DNA of 64,000 bases from JAWLBY01 sp041687455. GTDB taxonomy: Bacteria; Pseudomonadota; Gammaproteobacteria; Xanthomonadales; Xanthomonadaceae. Positions 54,082 to 62,505 of this stretch are shown here, in pieces. Location: positions 1-64,000 of the forward strand of contig JAWLBY010000017.1 of assembly GCA_041687455.1 (NCBI GenBank), given 5' to 3'. Under the pieces are notes generated by a model. The model had not been told where the DNA came from, ran no database searches, and saw only the letters and a program-made list of their open reading frames with translations. The first letter of the stretch is position 1; each line of letters opens with the position of its first letter. The translations under genes were made by a program, and so were the position numbers.

Positions 54082-55029
54082 TCACTCGACCTCGCCGTGT
54101 TCCGTGATCGGTTCGGTCGCCAGCGCTCGCAGTGCGGTTGCGCTCAACTCACCGGGCAGCTCGAGGCTTCGCCGGCTCCCCGAAAGCGCTTCGGTCAGCG
54201 AGAAGCACATCCGGTCCAGCGCGGTCGTGATCGGAGACAGGCCGGCCTCGGTCGGGATCATCCGATACAGAACCAATGCAAGTAGTCGCTTGTTGTCCGG
54301 CGACAGCGCCGCGGCCCTGTCGCAGGCGATCAGGCCGAACACGGCCGCATCGATCAACGGTCGCAGCGGCTCCATCAGATCATCGGCGAGTGCCATGCTG
54401 TTGAATGGGTTCCGGTGGTGCAATCCGAGCGTTGGATGCAATCCGGCGGCAACGATCGAGCGTGCGGCAGCGGTACGCAGTACGACGTAGCCGTAGTTCA
54501 GCAGTTGATTGATGCCGCTCTGATCCGGATCACGGCGGAAGGCGGTGCCGAACAGCAGCGTCCAGTAGATCCGCGCACCTTGCGCCTCGATGTTGGCCGG
54601 GTCGCCTGCCCGAACCTGTTGAACGAGCCGTCGCATCCGTGCACCCGGTCGGCCGAACGCCTCCAGCGTACGCGCCTGAGCCCGCAGCTTCGACTGCACG
54701 ATCTGTTTCCAGAGCCGATTGCGTAGACCCGGTTTCGCATGTGCCTGCTGCCACAATCGCTCGCCCTGCAAATGATGGCCCTGCAGTGGCAACAACATGG
54801 CGGCGGGCTGCTTCTTGCGATTGCAGACAACCAGCGGAGCCCGGCGCTCCGCCAGTCGCACAACAAGTTCGCCGGTCATCACCAACCCGTGCCCACTTCC
54901 GATCAGCGCGCCTACGTCATCGATCGGAACCCGCGCCTGCTCGTTCATACCTCGCTTGATCACAAGGAATCCGCGGTCGGCATGCAGATAGCGCCCGTCC
55001 GAAGCGACCTCGATGATCCTGTTCTTCAT
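54082..55029 (-). CDS. cas1: CRISPR-associated integrase Cas1
   Basis: This 315-residue protein has the Cas1 fold with N-terminal beta domain (IIEVASDGRYLHADRGFLVI) and a helical catalytic domain. The metal-binding residues are E148 in PANIEAQGARIYW, H205 in GLHHRNPFNSMALADD and D217 in the same block. It forms the integrase with Cas2 and makes new spacers; in type II systems Cas9 and the tracrRNA help choose protospacers. It overlaps cas9 by 4 nt (ATGA). No cas4 or csn2 follows, which fits type II-C. Confidence 0.97.
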   Translation of the reverse strand: MKNRIIEVASDGRYLHADRGFLVIKRGMNEQARVPIDDVGALIGSGHGLVMTGELVVRLAERRAPLVVCNRKKQPAAMLLPLQGHHLQGERLWQQAHAKPGLRNRLWKQIVQSKLRAQARTLEAFGRPGARMRRLVQQVRAGDPANIEAQGARIYWTLLFGTAFRRDPDQSGINQLLNYGYVVLRTAAARSIVAAGLHPTLGLHHRNPFNSMALADDLMEPLRPLIDAAVFGLIACDRAAALSPDNKRLLALVLYRMIPTEAGLSPITTALDRMCFSLTEALSGSRRSLELPGELSATALRALATEPITEHGEVE

Positions 55030-58000
55030 TCGATGAACCCGGGATCGTGGACGAAACCGAGATGGTCGACCGTGACGCGCCGGGCACGGAGCATTTTCAA
55101 TTTCGAGCCGGCAACCGTGACATAGCGGAACAAGTCAGCCGCGTCACTGTGGCGGCGCTTGAGGTCTCCGGCTTCGTGATGCTCGGCCAGCGTCAATTGT
55201 CCGCCCGACTTCTTGACCACCCGCATGATCTGGCGCTCGCCGGCGCTCGGCTCAATCAGGACAAGGTCGTTATCGAACAGCCGCATGACTACATCTGCCG
55301 TGCTGCCAGCGCCATTCCTGCTCGCATCGAATCGGGACAGGACGCGGTCGCGCCATCCGGTGCCAACGCGAATCACCTCGAAGCAGGCATTGCCATCGGT
55401 CTTCACGGCCCGCCCCCGGATACGATTCGGATTGGGTATCTCGATGACTGAAATCCGCTCGGCAATCCGGACTCTCCGGATGCCCGTCTCATCCGACCAC
55501 CGTTGAAGCGCCGACGCGATCTCCTTTGCACTCCGCCCGGCCGACGTAATCTCCAGAAGCCGATCCCGAAGGGTCGGGTCAAGAACGACCTGCGCCTTTG
55601 CCGCATCCGTAATCGACGTCAGCGGCACGCGGTGCGCGACAAGCGCCGGCGTCCGGCCATCCGCAGGTTCGACGACCGAGTAGTTCGTGGTCTTGTGCAA
55701 GGCGCCGCCTGCATCGTGATCGGGGCGATGCGATACGATGACGCGTTGTGCGTTGCTGCGGACTGAATCGCTGAATCCGTCGAACGGCTGGCCGAGCTGC
55801 TCGAAGAATCGGTGACTGCGTCCCAGCTCGTAAGCCTCGGCCACCTTGCTGAGCCGCTGGATGACGGAGCGATCGCAGGCGCCGATGACCGCAGCATCCA
55901 CCGCATGATGCCGGTGATCATTGCGATTCTTCCTGCTGCCGCCCAGCGCATCGTTGAGCCCCCATTTTCCGCGCAGCATGGAAGTCAACCGGCCGGTCGC
56001 CACCCAGACCCGGTCCTTGTAGCAAACGTGCGCCAGGTACTGCTTTGCCAATCGCGACAGGTACGCAGTGTCGGTCAGGTGCCGATCGAGAAAGTCTCGC
56101 TCCTGCAAGAATGTCTGCAGAGCGTCCGGCAGGAATCGACGCTGCTTGCGCCGCCACGCCGGATGGACAGCGAATCTTGTCAGCCTGGCCTCGATCTCGT
56201 CCCATCGGATAGAAGCGGCGTTGGACGCGAAAGCTGCATGCGGATCACGGTCGCCCTTGATACGGTTCGCCGATCGAAACGAAAGCACGCGGTTGCCAAT
56301 ACCGTCGTCGAGCGACTTGGAGAACGGAAGGATGTGGTCGATCTCGATTTCATCGCTGAACAGCACTTCCTGCCCGATCGCTCGACCGCTGTATGTACAG
56401 ACGCGCTCGAGAATCGGCAGCTCCTCCCACAAGCGAAGACGCATCAGATTCTCGCGATTGACAGGCAAGCCCCGCTTTCTCAGTTCTGCTCGCCTGCCCT
56501 CGTTCGCCAACTCGTTGCGACGCTGTTCGGCAATGAGCTCGCCGCGCCGCTTGCCCGACATGCCGAACTCGCGCGCAAGTTCGACGATGATCTGTCGCGG
56601 TCGACCATATCGCCGAATGATCTCGTTGACGAGCTTGCGCAGCTCATTGAGCCCGACATGGACGGTCGGGTTCGGCAGGCGCCCGAACCGGGCCTCTTCC
56701 GGCACCTGCGACCACGGCATCGGTTGTGCGTGTCCACGCAGGATTTCGCCGTAGTACGGCAAACGCCCGAGCAATCGGCTTTCATCTGGCAGAAAATCCG
56801 AATGACTGCCGTAGCCGGCGGCCGCCACTGCCTGGTCGTAGCTGGTCACGTCCCGCTCCATGGCGGCGACCAGCCTACCGAGCGCCTTCAGCGACAGCTC
56901 TCCGAACCCGTCGGGCACATCGACCCGTGAGAGCGCCGCCAACTGCGCCCCACTGACTTCAATGCCCTTGTCGGCAAGCCGACTGCGAAGGTTCTCGTCA
57001 TCGTGCGCCAGCGCCAACGCCTCTATCACGTCGGCCTGACGGTCTACGCTGAAGGCGTGCCACCCGGGTCCGAAGCACTCCGTCGCCGCTAGCCTGGGCG
57101 AGATCTGATCGCCCGCCAGGTGTTTCTTGCTGCGAGCCAGGTTGAATGGCTCGATCTCGTCGTCCTTGCTGATGCCCAGGACACGTCGGACCTGCGGCCA
57201 GGTCAGCTTGCCACGCTTTTCGACCTCGAGCAGGCAAACGTCACGCTCGCGGCGAGTCAACGGGATCGCATCACCATTCGGCAGTTCAATTCTCAGATTG
57301 GCGAGGTCGGACAGAATCCGAAAACGCGCAAACATCGGGTGGCCGCGCCGGCAGCGCGTCTCTCCCGGTTCCAGCAGGCACGCTCCGGCGGGAACGGCTT
57401 TCAAGGGCCGCTGATGTTCGATGAAGTAGCGCAACCTGCGGCAGGAATCCTGGGTCAACGCTTCGGGATGGAAGCGGCGTTGGAACGCCCAGAGCCGGTC
57501 GAATTCGTCGAGCACGAGCCCGCGGTCGGGATAGAAATCGTAGTTTCCATCGACCTGTGGGCGGGCGAGCACCGGCAGTCTCAGCGCATGCCGTTTCCAC
57601 AGGAGCTGCCCGATCGTCTGGCAGCCCTGTTCTGATAGCTCCGCCTTGAGTCTTGCAATACCCGACTTGATCTTGCCGCTCTCCTTCGCATCGGCCGCTT
57701 CCGCAAGTTGCTTGCGCGAGGACTTGAAGCCGCGCTTGCGCGCGAGATGGTAGAGCGCTCGGGCGAACTCGGGCAGCGGCAGGGCCTCTCGAAGGCCGCG
57801 ATCCCGCAGCTCGTAGGGGTCGATCCGGACGAGGGCCTGCCGAAGTTCACCGTCCTGTGGCAACAGGCCGGACCGGATCAATTCGTTCAGGAATCCATGC
57901 CGCCGTTGCACTGTTCGTTGCCGCTGCCGTCTGGCCTGGCGGGCCAGGCGACGGTTGACCGCCAGCGACGTACGACTCTGCGGGTCCCGGCCGTCCGGGA

Positions 58001-58118
58001 AGATGCGCACGCCCATCCGCAACAACCGCTCAATGCGATCAGCGCCGTCGAGAGCGTACACGCACCAGCCGATCGAGTTCGTGCCGATGTCCAGACCCAG
58101 CCGATACGACTTCGCCAT
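55026..58118 (-). CDS. cas9: Compact type II-C Cas9 (1,030 aa)
   Basis: The RuvC-I motif is LGLDIGTNSIGWCVY with D10. The bridge helix is Arg-rich (RRLARQARRQRQRTVQRR). RuvC-II is QIIVELAREFGM with E513. The HNH motif is EIEIDHILPFSKSLDDGIGN with D594/H595 and N618 further on. RuvC-III is HHAVDAAVIGA with H738/D741. All nuclease residues are present, so it should cut DNA. About 1,030 residues makes it small, close to N. meningitidis (1,082) or C. jejuni (984) Cas9. The C-terminal part after 760 should hold the PAM-interacting domain. AGAGGGGGCAAG precedes the ATG at 58118. It starts the cas9-cas1-cas2 operon, divergent from the tracrRNA. Confidence 0.98.
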   Translation of the reverse strand: MAKSYRLGLDIGTNSIGWCVYALDGADRIERLLRMGVRIFPDGRDPQSRTSLAVNRRLARQARRQRQRTVQRRHGFLNELIRSGLLPQDGELRQALVRIDPYELRDRGLREALPLPEFARALYHLARKRGFKSSRKQLAEAADAKESGKIKSGIARLKAELSEQGCQTIGQLLWKRHALRLPVLARPQVDGNYDFYPDRGLVLDEFDRLWAFQRRFHPEALTQDSCRRLRYFIEHQRPLKAVPAGACLLEPGETRCRRGHPMFARFRILSDLANLRIELPNGDAIPLTRRERDVCLLEVEKRGKLTWPQVRRVLGISKDDEIEPFNLARSKKHLAGDQISPRLAATECFGPGWHAFSVDRQADVIEALALAHDDENLRSRLADKGIEVSGAQLAALSRVDVPDGFGELSLKALGRLVAAMERDVTSYDQAVAAAGYGSHSDFLPDESRLLGRLPYYGEILRGHAQPMPWSQVPEEARFGRLPNPTVHVGLNELRKLVNEIIRRYGRPRQIIVELAREFGMSGKRRGELIAEQRRNELANEGRRAELRKRGLPVNRENLMRLRLWEELPILERVCTYSGRAIGQEVLFSDEIEIDHILPFSKSLDDGIGNRVLSFRSANRIKGDRDPHAAFASNAASIRWDEIEARLTRFAVHPAWRRKQRRFLPDALQTFLQERDFLDRHLTDTAYLSRLAKQYLAHVCYKDRVWVATGRLTSMLRGKWGLNDALGGSRKNRNDHRHHAVDAAVIGACDRSVIQRLSKVAEAYELGRSHRFFEQLGQPFDGFSDSVRSNAQRVIVSHRPDHDAGGALHKTTNYSVVEPADGRTPALVAHRVPLTSITDAAKAQVVLDPTLRDRLLEITSAGRSAKEIASALQRWSDETGIRRVRIAERISVIEIPNPNRIRGRAVKTDGNACFEVIRVGTGWRDRVLSRFDASRNGAGSTADVVMRLFDNDLVLIEPSAGERQIMRVVKKSGGQLTLAEHHEAGDLKRRHSDAADLFRYVTVAGSKLKMLRARRVTVDHLGFVHDPGFIE

Positions 58119-58129
58119 CTTGCCCCCTC

Positions 58130-58158
58130 TTGATTTGCCCGGAGTTGATTGAGATGAT
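58130..58158 (+). promoter_or_regulatory. Candidate tracrRNA promoter
   Basis: TTGATT (58130-58135) and GATGAT (58153-58158) are separated by exactly 17 bp, and TG just before the second box (58150-58151) makes it an extended -10. A start near 58165 would give a tracrRNA beginning just before the anti-repeat. The -10 is imperfect against TATAAT. The same 50 bp must contain the cas9 leader, so expression may be linked. Confidence 0.5.
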
Positions 58159-58164
58159 CCACCT

Positions 58165-58257
58165 GCATTTCAGCAGATCAGGAAATGCGCTTGGCCCGCT
58201 AACAAAGCGCACAAGCGCGTCAAATGTGAAGGCCGCCTCCGGGCGGCCTTCGTTTTT
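58165..58257 (+). ncRNA. tracrRNA of the type II-C system
   Basis: AGCAGATCAGGAAATGCGCT at 58172-58191 is perfectly complementary to repeat bases 12-31. A bulge follows, then GGCC (58193-58196) pairs with repeat GGCC, and AAC (58201-58203) with repeat GUU. Downstream lie a short GCGC-ACAA-GCGC stem-loop and a strong terminator hairpin. About 93 nt in all. The interrupted anti-repeat duplex is a typical RNase III substrate. It is transcribed divergently from cas9. Ends are predictions. Confidence 0.9.
58228..58257 (+). terminator. Intrinsic terminator of the tracrRNA
   Basis: GAAGGCCGCC at 58228-58237 and GGCGGCCTTC at 58242-58251 form a perfect 10-bp stem with a TCCG loop, followed by TTTTT at 58253-58257. 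The hairpin probably also stays in the mature tracrRNA 3' end. Confidence 0.92.
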
Positions 58258-58705
58258 CCGGCCCCCGGATACGGGAATCACTTTGCACCATGCTGCCCGT
58301 TCCGGCCAGCGCATGGTCATTGACAAGTGTCGCCTGCGCGCCATTTATCGCACCGGCAGGAGCTGATCTCAGGTTCACAACGCAAAGCATGACGCCGGAC
58401 AGCGTTGCACGTCTGTCGGGAGATCACTACATGCTCTGTCAGGCGCGTGGGGAAGCGCCGGCAAGACTGGCGCCAATCACGCGGCGCTCGGAGTCGGCAG
58501 TGCGTCGGATCGGTGACGATCCGGAACGTGGCGTCCCACGCGAGAGCAGAATTCGGTAACGCGACGGTTCGATTTGGACCAGACGGACGCCCGGAGGCGG
58601 CGTCAGGAACCAGAAAACGGCTCCCGCCGCGATGGCTCGATCCATCGAACCATCGCGACCGAAGCAGCGCCCACCCACCACGGTGTTACTGGCCGGACGC
58701 GTGCC
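58258..58705. other. Intergenic region after the tracrRNA
   Basis: This 448-bp region has no convincing gene. A frame from 58389 to 58559 on the plus strand has no ribosome binding site and no family features. There is no further CRISPR repeat. It separates the defence locus from the sulfur module. Confidence 0.55.
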
Positions 58706-59584
58706 TCAGCTCGGCACGCCCGGGAACTGGTCGATCGGCAACTTCAGGTAACGCACGCCGTTGTCTTCCGGCTCCGGCATCTGCCCGGCGCGGATGTTGA
58801 CCTGCACCGACGGCAGGATCAGCGTCGGCATCGGCAGCGTCGCATCGCGCGCCTGCCGCATCGTCACGAATTCGTCCTGGCTGCGACCGCCGCCGACATG
58901 GATGTTGGCGGCCTTCTCGGCCCCAATCGTGGTTTCGCACCGGTGCTCGCGGCCGCCCGGCGCGTAGTCGTGACAGACGAAAACGCGGGTCTCGTCGGGC
59001 AGCGCGAACAGGCGCTGGATCGATGCGTACAGTCGCGCCGCGTCACCGCCGGGGAAGTCGCAGCGTGCAGTGCCGCCGTCCGGCATGAACAGCGTGTCGC
59101 CGGTGAACAGTGCATCGCCGATCAGGTAACTGACGCTGTCATTGGTGTGACCCGGCGTGTTGATGACGCGACCGGTCAGGCCGCCGACTTCGAATGCCTC
59201 GTCGTCGGCGAACAGATGGTCGAACTGCGAGCCATCGACCGGAAAATGTTCGCCGAGGTTGAAGATCGGCCGGAACGTCTTCTGCACGGTGCGGATGCCC
59301 TCGCCGATCGCGAGCCGGGCGCCCGGTACCTGCTGCTTGATCCAGTGCCCGGCCGACAGGTGGTCGGCATGCGCGTGCGTCTCAAGGATCCATTTCAGGT
59401 CCAGCCCGCGTTCGCGTACCACTTCCAGCACGCGCTGCACGGTGGCGACGCCGGTGTTGCCGGATTTGTGGTCGAAGTCGAGCACCGGGTCGATCACCGC
59501 CGCCTGGCGGCTTTCCGGATCGATTGCCAGATAGGTCCAGGTGCTGCTTTCGTCGTGGAAGAACGGGGTCACGTCGGCTTTCAT
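58706..59584 (-). CDS. Persulfide-dioxygenase/BLH-like metallo-beta-lactamase fold protein
   Basis: This 292-residue hydrolase has the MBL signature THAHADHLSAGHWIK (H70, H72, D74, H75), IDPVLDFDHKSGNTG, NTPGHTNDSVSY and LFTGDTLFMPDGGTARCDF. The last His lies in VCHDYAPGG. The family includes persulfide dioxygenases (ETHE1/SdoA type) and the Blh protein of the bigR operon, which oxidise glutathione persulfide to sulfite. It is the last gene of the minus-strand unit prx-tauE-MBL. The gene context supports sulfide detoxification. Confidence 0.88.
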   Translation of the reverse strand: MKADVTPFFHDESSTWTYLAIDPESRQAAVIDPVLDFDHKSGNTGVATVQRVLEVVRERGLDLKWILETHAHADHLSAGHWIKQQVPGARLAIGEGIRTVQKTFRPIFNLGEHFPVDGSQFDHLFADDEAFEVGGLTGRVINTPGHTNDSVSYLIGDALFTGDTLFMPDGGTARCDFPGGDAARLYASIQRLFALPDETRVFVCHDYAPGGREHRCETTIGAEKAANIHVGGGRSQDEFVTMRQARDATLPMPTLILPSVQVNIRAGQMPEPEDNGVRYLKLPIDQFPGVPS

Positions 59585-59610
59585 GGAAGGTCTCCTCGTG
59601 GCCGTGAGAA

Positions 59611-60375
59611 TCAGAACAGGGTCGGCAGCGTGTTCCAGACGATGAATCCACCCATCGCCAGCAGGAACAGCGCAAATACACGCTTCAGCGTGTGCTGCGG
59701 CAGTCGGTGCGCGAGTTGCATGCCGGCCAGCGTGCCAGTGGCACCGATCGCGGTGAAGGTACCGATCAGTGACCAGTTCAGCGTGAGGCCGGCTGCGCCC
59801 AGCACACTGAGGTATTTGGCGAAGCCGGAGAACGACTTCAGCGCGATGATCCACAGGCTGGTACCGACCGCGCGATGCACGCTGAGCCCGCCGAGCAGTA
59901 CCAGCGCCGGCACGATCAGGAAGCCGCCGCCGACACCGACCAGCCCGGTCAGCGCGCCGACCGCGAGGCCGTCGATGACGACCGCAAGCCGCCGCCGCGG
60001 CGCGGCCGGTTCGGCCGCCGCCAGCCGCGGACCGCGGAACATCATTGCGGCCGCCACCAGCATCACGACCGCGAACAGCAGCAACTGCACGGCGCCCGGC
60101 ACCCATTGCGAGGCCCAGGCACCGATCCAGGTGCCGATCATGCCGGGGCCGCCGAACCAGAGCACGCTGCGCCAGTCGACCGCGCGCTTCAGCGTCCACG
60201 GCACCGCACCGGCCAGCGCGATGGCGCCGACGATCGCCAGCGAACCGGCGATCGCGACCTTCTCCGGCTGGCCGACCAGGTAGACCAGGATCGGCACGGT
60301 CAGGATCGACCCGCCCGAGCCGAGCAGTCCGAGACTGAGTCCGATCGCCAATGCGCCGACCAATGCGTAGATCAT
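59611..60375 (-). CDS. TauE/SafE family sulfite/organosulfur exporter
   Basis: This 254-residue membrane protein has about eight helices in two repeats, with the TauE/SafE motifs IGLSLGLLGSGGSILTVPIL and ALTGLVGVGGGFLIVPALVL, plus LHRAVGTS-like (SVHRAVGTSLWIIALKS). Such proteins export sulfite, taurine or related anions. It is placed between the dioxygenase-like hydrolase and the peroxiredoxin on the same strand, consistent with export of sulfite made by persulfide oxidation. Confidence 0.9.
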   Translation of the reverse strand: MIYALVGALAIGLSLGLLGSGGSILTVPILVYLVGQPEKVAIAGSLAIVGAIALAGAVPWTLKRAVDWRSVLWFGGPGMIGTWIGAWASQWVPGAVQLLLFAVVMLVAAAMMFRGPRLAAAEPAAPRRRLAVVIDGLAVGALTGLVGVGGGFLIVPALVLLGGLSVHRAVGTSLWIIALKSFSGFAKYLSVLGAAGLTLNWSLIGTFTAIGATGTLAGMQLAHRLPQHTLKRVFALFLLAMGGFIVWNTLPTLF

Positions 60376-60436
60376 TCGTGTATTCCGCGGAATTCGGGAA
60401 GACGGCGGACCCGGACACCGGGTCCGCCGTTGTTGC

Positions 60437-61081
60437 TTACAGCGCCTTGCGGCTGAAGTACCAGTCGACGTAGTCGTAGCCTTCGGACGCGCGCTTCTCG
60501 GCGCCCTCGACCGTCGACGGCGGCGGCACGATCACCGGCTCGCCCTTCTTCCAGTTCTCCGGCGTGGCGACCTTGTACCGATCGCTGACCTGCAGTGCAT
60601 CGAGCAGGCGCAGGAACTCGTCGACCGAGCGGCCGTTGGTCATCGGGTAATAGACCATCGCGCGCAGGATCCCTTCCGGATCGATCAGGAAGGTGGCACG
60701 CACCGCGGACGTGTCGCTCGCACCGGACTGGATCATTCCGTAATCCTTCGCGACCTGCATCGACAGGTCGGCGATGATCGGGAAATCGATCGACACACCG
60801 AACTTCTCCTTGACGTTGCGCACCCACGCGATGTGCGAATGCACACTGTCGATCGACAGCCCGAGCAGTTCGCAGTTGCGGTCACGGAACTGCGCGGAGC
60901 GCTCGGCGAAGGCGGTGAACTCGGTGGTGCAGACCGGCGTGAAGTCGGCCGGATGCGAGAACAGCACCAGCCACTTGCCGCGGTAATCGGCCAGCGTCTT
61001 CTGCCCATGCGTGGTACGGGCGTTGAAATCCGGCGCCGGACGGTTCAGTTGCGGCAGGCTGGGGGATTCGGACTGGGACAT
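60437..61081 (-). CDS. 1-Cys peroxiredoxin (Prx6-like)
   Basis: This 214-residue peroxiredoxin has the active-site motif HPADFTPVCTTEF with C51, GLSIDSVHSHIAWVRNVKEKFG and the Prx6-type C-terminal extension (VATPENWKKGEPVIVPPPST). There is no resolving Cys, so it needs an external thiol. It would remove peroxides or persulfides made during sulfide oxidation. It is the first gene of the minus-strand unit controlled by the 61129-61150 element. AGGAGAGATTGCG precedes the ATG. Confidence 0.93.
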   Translation of the reverse strand: MSQSESPSLPQLNRPAPDFNARTTHGQKTLADYRGKWLVLFSHPADFTPVCTTEFTAFAERSAQFRDRNCELLGLSIDSVHSHIAWVRNVKEKFGVSIDFPIIADLSMQVAKDYGMIQSGASDTSAVRATFLIDPEGILRAMVYYPMTNGRSVDEFLRLLDALQVSDRYKVATPENWKKGEPVIVPPPSTVEGAEKRASEGYDYVDWYFSRKAL

Positions 61082-61474
61082 CGCAATCTCTCCTGTGTAC
61101 ATTGGCCCCTTCGTTGGGGTGCACGCACAATATGAGTTCGTTCTAATATACGGAAATGGATTGTTCCGATCGTTCCGATAGCGTCGCTGCATCGATCCGG
61201 CCGCGGTCCAGGCGGCTGCGAACGACCGTGGCGGACCCATCGGCATCGGCATCGGCAGTCGGGTACACGGACAACGAGCGAAGTCGCCGCCGCGGTGCAA
61301 ACCCGCCGACACACGAGTCGGTGGTAACGCGACGCGACGACGCTGCACGGTCGCTGCATCGCCCGGCGTTCGCGCCGTCGCGATCGGCGAGTCGGGTCGC
61401 GATGGCAAGACGGGCGGCGGCACGCCGGGCACGCTCCGATTCGCCGCGTGCCGGCCTGGTCGGTGGCCCACGCC
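61082..61474. other. Intergenic region prx-bigR with operator-like element
   Basis: This 393-bp gap contains the AATATGAGTTCGTTCTAATA element (61129-61150) 48 bp upstream of prx and no recognised gene. A plus-strand frame at 61156-61518 reads Arg/Ala-rich sequence antisense to the end of bigR and is probably spurious. Confidence 0.55.
61129..61150. promoter_or_regulatory. Candidate BigR/SqrR-type operator upstream of prx
   Basis: AATATGAGTTCGTTCTAATA (plus TA) shares ATATG-GTT-N4-CT-ATAT with the second copy at 62334-62358. The AT-rich halves form an imperfect inverted repeat. It lies in an otherwise GC-rich stretch before the prx-tauE-MBL unit. Confidence 0.6.
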
Positions 61475-61819
61475 TCAACCGGGCACGCTGCAATAGATCC
61501 GGTGCAGCACGCCGATGATGTCCCTGACCGGCCCCGGCGGCAGTGCGTAGTGGACCGTCTGCGCGACACGCCGGGTCTGTACCAGCCCTTGCGCGCGCAA
61601 CACCGCGAGGTGCTGCGACAGCGCGGATTGCGACAGCGCCATGCCGGCGTTGATCTCGCTGACCGTGCGCTCGCCGCCGACCAGCATGCACAGGATCATC
61701 AGCCGGCGGTCGTTGGCCATCGCTTTCAGCAACTGCGCGGCGTCCGTCGCGTGCGTGCGCATCTCGTCGGCTTCGGCCGGCGAAAGCGTGTTCAGCGAAT
61801 CAGACGGCATCTCGGCCAT
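61475..61819 (-). CDS. bigR: BigR/SqrR-type persulfide-responsive ArsR-family repressor
   Basis: This 114-residue regulator has an ArsR winged helix (LLKAMANDRRLMILCMLVGGE, SQSALSQHLAVLRAQGLVQTRRVAQTVHYAL). It carries C44 and C110, 66 residues apart, the same spacing as C42/C108 in BigR and C41/C107 in SqrR, where persulfides link the two and release DNA. No metal-site motif of ArsR (CVCDL) is present. It lies 112 bp after the rhodanese gene on the same strand. Both flanking control regions contain the same AT-rich element. Confidence 0.85.
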   Translation of the reverse strand: MAEMPSDSLNTLSPAEADEMRTHATDAAQLLKAMANDRRLMILCMLVGGERTVSEINAGMALSQSALSQHLAVLRAQGLVQTRRVAQTVHYALPPGPVRDIIGVLHRIYCSVPG

Positions 61820-61931
61820 GATAGGAACATCCGCGGGGAGCGATTCCGATGGATTCAGGCTTGCGCCAACATGAACGGATCAGCCACATCGCGAACCGAC
61901 GCGTCCGCCGGCGGTCCGCGCCGGGCCCGCT

Positions 61932-62321
61932 TCAGTGCATCGTCACCGGCCTGCCGGCGGCCATCCAGGCGGTGATGCCGCCGGCCAGCGAGCGCACGTT
62001 GCGGAAACCGAGCGTCATCAGGCTGCGGGCCGCCAGCGCCGAACGTCCGCCGGTGCGGCAATACAGCACGATCGGCTGTTCACGCACGGAAAGCACGGGC
62101 TCGGTGACGCAGGCAATGGCCGGGTTCGCCTCGACCTGGAACTCCAGCACGCCTCGCGGAATATGGATCGCACCGGCCAGATGGCCGGTCACGAATTCGG
62201 CGTGCTCGCGCACGTCGATCAGTACATAGCCGTCCGGTGCCTCGGCAGCGAGCGCATCGACAGTGACCTCGGCGATCGCGGCGCGGGCCTCGGCGACCAG
62301 ATCAGCGGGGGACTTCGACAT
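61932..62321 (-). CDS. Rhodanese-family sulfurtransferase
   Basis: This 129-residue single-domain rhodanese has the active-site loop CRTGGRSA with C88 and the structural motifs YVLIDVREHAEFVTGHLAGA, IHIPRG, GFRNVRSLAGGITAW. It transfers sulfane sulfur, for example from glutathione persulfide to cyanide or sulfite. The CRTGGR loop is of the GlpE/PspE-like group. It opens the rhodanese-bigR unit, divergent from sqr. Confidence 0.93.
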   Translation of the reverse strand: MSKSPADLVAEARAAIAEVTVDALAAEAPDGYVLIDVREHAEFVTGHLAGAIHIPRGVLEFQVEANPAIACVTEPVLSVREQPIVLYCRTGGRSALAARSLMTLGFRNVRSLAGGITAWMAAGRPVTMH

Positions 62322-62333
62322 CGTGAATCTCCA

Positions 62334-62358
62334 CTATATGTGTTGACGCTTATATTAG
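62334..62358. promoter_or_regulatory. Candidate BigR/SqrR-type operator, sqr side
   Basis: CTATATGTGTTGACGCTTAT continues to ATTAG. It matches the 61129 element at 16 of 25 positions when aligned, including ATATG, GTT, CT and ATAT. TTGACG within it also resembles a -35 box. It is 13 bp upstream of the rhodanese start and about 150 bp from sqr. Confidence 0.6.
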
Positions 62359-62505
62359 AGTCGCCTAAAGTTCCGCCAGTCAAGTGCCGCGCCCGCCGTT
62401 CACGACCGTCCACGGCGCAGCCGGCAACAACATGCAGGGTCCCTGCTCCCTCACCGGTCCGGGAGCGCCCCGAAATCCGAAGCGGCCGGCGCGGGAGAAC
62501 CAGTC

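Noticed and set aside
55026..58118. Type II-A or II-B assignment of the Cas9 locus
   Set aside because: No csn2 or cas4 gene is present, the Cas9 is compact, and the repeat/tracrRNA layout resembles II-C.
58389..58559. Short plus-strand frame after the tracrRNA (MTPDSVARLSGDHYMLC and on)
   Set aside because: No ribosome binding site, no recognised family, and it lies in a stretch without coding bias.
61156..61518. 120-residue plus-strand frame upstream of prx
   Set aside because: It is Arg/Ala-rich, begins inside the operator region and overlaps bigR antisense; no ribosome binding site.
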